NCBI GenBank assembly: GCA_028289185.1
Contig: JAQGGV010000012.1
Span: 1-6,793 of the forward strand
DNA length: 6,793 nt
Reading direction: 5' to 3'
Source of the DNA: Candidatus Saccharimonadota bacterium
GTDB taxonomy: Bacteria; Patescibacteriota; Saccharimonadia; Saccharimonadales; Saccharimonadaceae
The notes beneath the pieces are model-generated. The model worked only from the letters and a program-made list of their open reading frames with translations, did not search any database and was not told the DNA's origin. The position numbers and the translations under genes were made by a program. This document shows positions 4,606-6,793 of this stretch, one piece after another. Each line of letters starts with the position of its first letter. The first letter of the stretch is position 1.

Positions 4606-6171
4606 ATGCAGAGAATAAAAGTATCGGTGGGCTTTAAAAGATTGGAAGTCATCATACTCGCGCTGATTGTTCTGCTGGCGATTGTGCTGCGTCTGTGGGG
4701 ATTCCCGTATACGCCCAATGGCTTGAACCAGGACGAAATATCGGCCGGCTATGAGTCATATTCGCTTCTGACAACGGGCGCCGATAGGTGGGGTAACCAT
4801 TTGCCGGCATATTTCCCGTCATGGGGATCGGGTATGAACGTGCTGTATTCGTATCTGTCAGTTCCTGTGATTGCGTTATTTGGCCTGACGCCACTTGCGG
4901 TACGGTTTGTCGCTGTTGTGTTAGGTATTGCATCTATCCCGCTGTTTTATGTCGCCGTACGTCACTATTATGGGCGCAAACTGGCAATGATTGCGGCGTT
5001 CTTTCTAGCGGTTTCACAGTGGCACGTGTTGCTATCGCGCTGGGGCCTTGAATCAAATCTGTTGCCGTTTTTTATCCTGTTAGGACTTGTTAGTTTTACG
5101 GCTGCACTGCGGCCGAGTATCAAGCGACCGTGGATACTCTTTGCCTTTGTTCCATTTGCGCTGGCTCTCTATGCGTACGGCATCGGCGTGATTGTCGTCG
5201 CTCTTTTCGTAGTGCTGTTGGTGGTGTGTAATCGCAAAAATATATTTACCAAAGCAACCTGGAAATATTGGACAGGCGCGGCGGTGATTGCGCTGATTAT
5301 GGCCACGCCGTTTCTGTTGTCGCAGGTTAAAACCTACGTCGTCAAAGCACCGATGGCAATCGAACATGTCCTACCGTTTTCGATACCATCGCTTGCAAGT
5401 ACGCGCCTGAGCGAAGTGAGTGGAGGTAATACACTGCATGAAAATGCGAAGTTTGTCGCCTCTGGATTTGATGATGGTTTGGCATGGAATAGCGTACCGG
5501 GCTACAAGTTATTTACGCCCCTGATGATAGTCATCTCTGGTATCGGTATCTGTTATCGACTATATATTGCCTATCGCTCCAAAGGCCGTGAGGTTTCGCC
5601 ATTTTTGCTATGGGTCATTGCGTGCATACCTCTGTTTTTGACAATACCGCTCAATATCAATCGCTCAAACGCTCTCTATTTGCCGCTCATTGTCTGCTTG
5701 GCCGACGGCATTTTGGTGATTGCACGACTATTTCATCGACGGCTGCTCAGCACTGTGTTTATTGCGGTTGCGGCAATCTGCGTGCTAGTAATCAATATTC
5801 ATGCGTTGACTGTTTATTTCTCACCGACATATGCCGAAGCGACTAGTGATAATTTCAACCCAACTTTTAGTAGTGCGCTGGCAAAGGCACATGACAGATC
5901 GGCTGCCGGTCCACTGTACGTTACGGACAGCCTAAGCCTCAATTACATGCAAGTATTGTGGTACCAAAAAATTAACCCTGTTGAGTTTCAACACTCCGGC
6001 TCATCCTTTGATCATCAACAGTTCGAAAATTATTACTTTAGTACAGCGTCGATTCCACGTGGGCATGACTATACGTTCCTAGTTAGGGATAATGAAGCGA
6101 CCCCTTGCAAAACCCCGCAACATGTCGAGCATCTACAAGATTGGAAAATTGGGCAGTGCAGTGCATCGTAA
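4606..6171 (+). CDS. PMT/ArnT-like (GT39/GT83-type) membrane glycosyltransferase
   Basis: A 521-residue multi-pass glycosyltransferase of the GT-C fold. These enzymes use polyprenyl-phosphate-linked sugars and act on the outer membrane face to glycosylate proteins or lipids. Seen: a first helix (14-32) followed by the outer loop 'YTPNGLNQDEISAGYES' (35-51) with the Asp43-Glu44 pair that marks the catalytic loop of this superfamily; a 'DRWGNHLPAYF' (60-70) loop; 'AVSQWHVLLSRWGLESNLLP' (135-154), a conserved loop-helix block; and 'PLNINRSNALYLPL' (348-361). About ten to twelve hydrophobic segments precede a soluble C-terminal region of about 115 residues (407-521) that probably faces outside and may recognise the acceptor. 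The start is the only ATG in frame; its Shine-Dalgarno is unusually distant. The next gene, a GDP-mannose-forming enzyme, begins 51 bases on, hinting that the donor could be polyprenyl-phosphate-mannose, but substrate is inference. Confident on family, not on substrate. Confidence 0.88.
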   Translation: MQRIKVSVGFKRLEVIILALIVLLAIVLRLWGFPYTPNGLNQDEISAGYESYSLLTTGADRWGNHLPAYFPSWGSGMNVLYSYLSVPVIALFGLTPLAVRFVAVVLGIASIPLFYVAVRHYYGRKLAMIAAFFLAVSQWHVLLSRWGLESNLLPFFILLGLVSFTAALRPSIKRPWILFAFVPFALALYAYGIGVIVVALFVVLLVVCNRKNIFTKATWKYWTGAAVIALIMATPFLLSQVKTYVVKAPMAIEHVLPFSIPSLASTRLSEVSGGNTLHENAKFVASGFDDGLAWNSVPGYKLFTPLMIVISGIGICYRLYIAYRSKGREVSPFLLWVIACIPLFLTIPLNINRSNALYLPLIVCLADGILVIARLFHRRLLSTVFIAVAAICVLVINIHALTVYFSPTYAEATSDNFNPTFSSALAKAHDRSAAGPLYVTDSLSLNYMQVLWYQKINPVEFQHSGSSFDHQQFENYYFSTASIPRGHDYTFLVRDNEATPCKTPQHVEHLQDWKIGQCSAS

Positions 6172-6189
6172 AAGCGCGTTACGATAAGG

Positions 6190-6217
6190 TATAATCGACC
6201 ATAGATTTTAGTGGAGG
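6190..6217 (+). promoter_or_regulatory. Consensus -10 box and strong Shine-Dalgarno before the nucleotidyltransferase
   Basis: TATAAT at 6190-6195 is a perfect -10 hexamer. The region 16-18 bases upstream overlaps the end of the glycosyltransferase gene and shows no good -35. Transcription from here would start near 6202. GGAGG at 6213-6217 is a strong ribosome binding site five bases before the ATG at 6223. This is the only gene in the window with a textbook Shine-Dalgarno at normal spacing. Confidence 0.55.
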
Positions 6218-6222
6218 AACAT

Positions 6223-6793
6223 ATGATTACAGTTATTATCGCCGGAGGTTCTGGCACGCGGCTATGGCCGCTCTCGACACCTGAGTACCCAAAGCACCTG
6301 TTGAAGTTAACTGGTGAGCGAACGATGCTGCAACAGGCTTACGACCGAGCGAAACGACTCGGCAACACCGTGTATGTCGTGACAGAGTCTAGTCATTCTG
6401 ATCATGTACGCGAACAGTTGGGCGAACTTGCGTCAGATGCATTCATCATCGAGCCAGGCAGGCGAGGCACTGCGCATTGTATCGTGATGGCACTCGATGT
6501 TATTGCTCGACGTCATGACAAGGACGAACCTATCGCATTTATCCATTCCGACCATCATGTTCGTGACAATGCTGGCTTTGCGCGGTCTTTCCGTGTTGCG
6601 GCAAAGGTTTCAAAGGCGAATAATCAGATCGTACTGATTGGAATCGAGCCGACCTTCCCCGCGACAGGTTTTGGGTATATTGAGCGTGACGGTGTAATCG
6701 ACGAGGACGCGGGTGTTTTTTCGGTCGAATCATTCAAGGAAAAGCCGGATTTCGAAACAGCCACAAAGTACGTTGCGTCTGGTAACTATCTAT
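6223..6793 (+). CDS. Mannose-1-phosphate guanylyltransferase-like nucleotidyltransferase (3' end cut by window edge)
   Basis: N-terminal 190 codons of a sugar-phosphate nucleotidyltransferase, most likely the enzyme that makes GDP-mannose from mannose-1-phosphate and GTP in the cytoplasm (ManC/RfbM type). Seen: the nucleotide-binding signature 'IIAGGSGTRLWPLS' (5-18), with the Trp that separates mannose-1-phosphate guanylyltransferases from RmlA-like enzymes; 'EYPKHLLKL' (21-29) with the conserved Lys; 'FIIEPGRRGTAHC' (74-86), the equivalent of the E-P-x-x-R-N-T-A-P block; 'FIHSDHHV' (106-113), the metal-binding D-H region; 'GIEPTFPATGFGYIE' (140-154); and 'ESFKEKPD' (169-176), which holds the sugar-contacting Glu-Lys-Pro. 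Departures from the usual form are His for Gln after PK, Gly for Asn in R-N-T, and His for Pro before the S-D-H. The start is fixed by GGAGG. Family proteins run about 350-480 residues, so half or more lies outside the window; whether an isomerase domain is fused cannot be seen. It is the sugar-nucleotide supplier of the cluster. Confidence 0.9.
   Translation, partial: MITVIIAGGSGTRLWPLSTPEYPKHLLKLTGERTMLQQAYDRAKRLGNTVYVVTESSHSDHVREQLGELASDAFIIEPGRRGTAHCIVMALDVIARRHDKDEPIAFIHSDHHVRDNAGFARSFRVAAKVSKANNQIVLIGIEPTFPATGFGYIERDGVIDEDAGVFSVESFKEKPDFETATKYVASGNYL

Noticed and set aside
1..6793. Recoding of TGA as Gly, as in some CPR lineages
   Set aside because: All six frames stay open under the standard code at full expected family lengths, with Gly encoded by GGN codons.

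Overview
The window reads as a chromosomal cell-envelope / surface-glycoconjugate locus from a bacterium of moderate G+C that uses the standard genetic code: the long frames stay open with TGG for Trp, and the four visible stops are TAG, TAG, TAG and TAA. The best guess is a Candidate Phyla Radiation bacterium close to Saccharibacteria (TM7). The reasons are a secreted protein with a lysozyme-like N-terminus and LGFP repeats, a small membrane-anchored protein with a Pro/Ser-rich stalk carrying an 'NPPTDAEVQAGQDAK' stretch of a kind I associate with that group, compact spacing, and short or absent mRNA leaders. An actinobacterium is the main alternative. This is recognition from memory, not a database result.

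Layout. Three genes lie on the minus strand, read from right to left. First is a 182-residue membrane-anchored extracytoplasmic protein (2585-3133). Six bases after it comes a 650-residue secreted protein with seven LGFP repeats (626-2578). Last is an acyltransferase-3 family membrane protein cut by the left window edge (1-597). A 141-bp divergent intergenic region (3134-3274) holds promoter elements for both directions. Three genes lie on the plus strand: a complete acyltransferase-3 protein (3275-4549), a PMT/ArnT-like membrane glycosyltransferase (4606-6171), and the first 190 codons of a mannose-1-phosphate guanylyltransferase-like nucleotidyltransferase (6223-6793, cut by the right edge).

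How they fit together (inference). The nucleotidyltransferase would supply GDP-mannose in the cytoplasm. The PMT-type enzyme would transfer a sugar from a polyprenyl-phosphate carrier on the outer face of the membrane. The two acyltransferases would O-acylate surface glycans. The LGFP protein and its anchored neighbour are secreted products that may bind or remodel cell wall. If the organism is an epibiont of Actinobacteria, the wall bound by the LGFP protein could be the host's.

No tRNA, rRNA, CRISPR array, insertion sequence or convincing intrinsic terminator is visible. No gene-free stretch exceeds 300 bases. The most notable points are the LGFP protein's architecture and its patterned cysteine pairs, and promoter boxes that lie almost on top of the start codons of two minus-strand genes, implying leaderless or nearly leaderless mRNAs.
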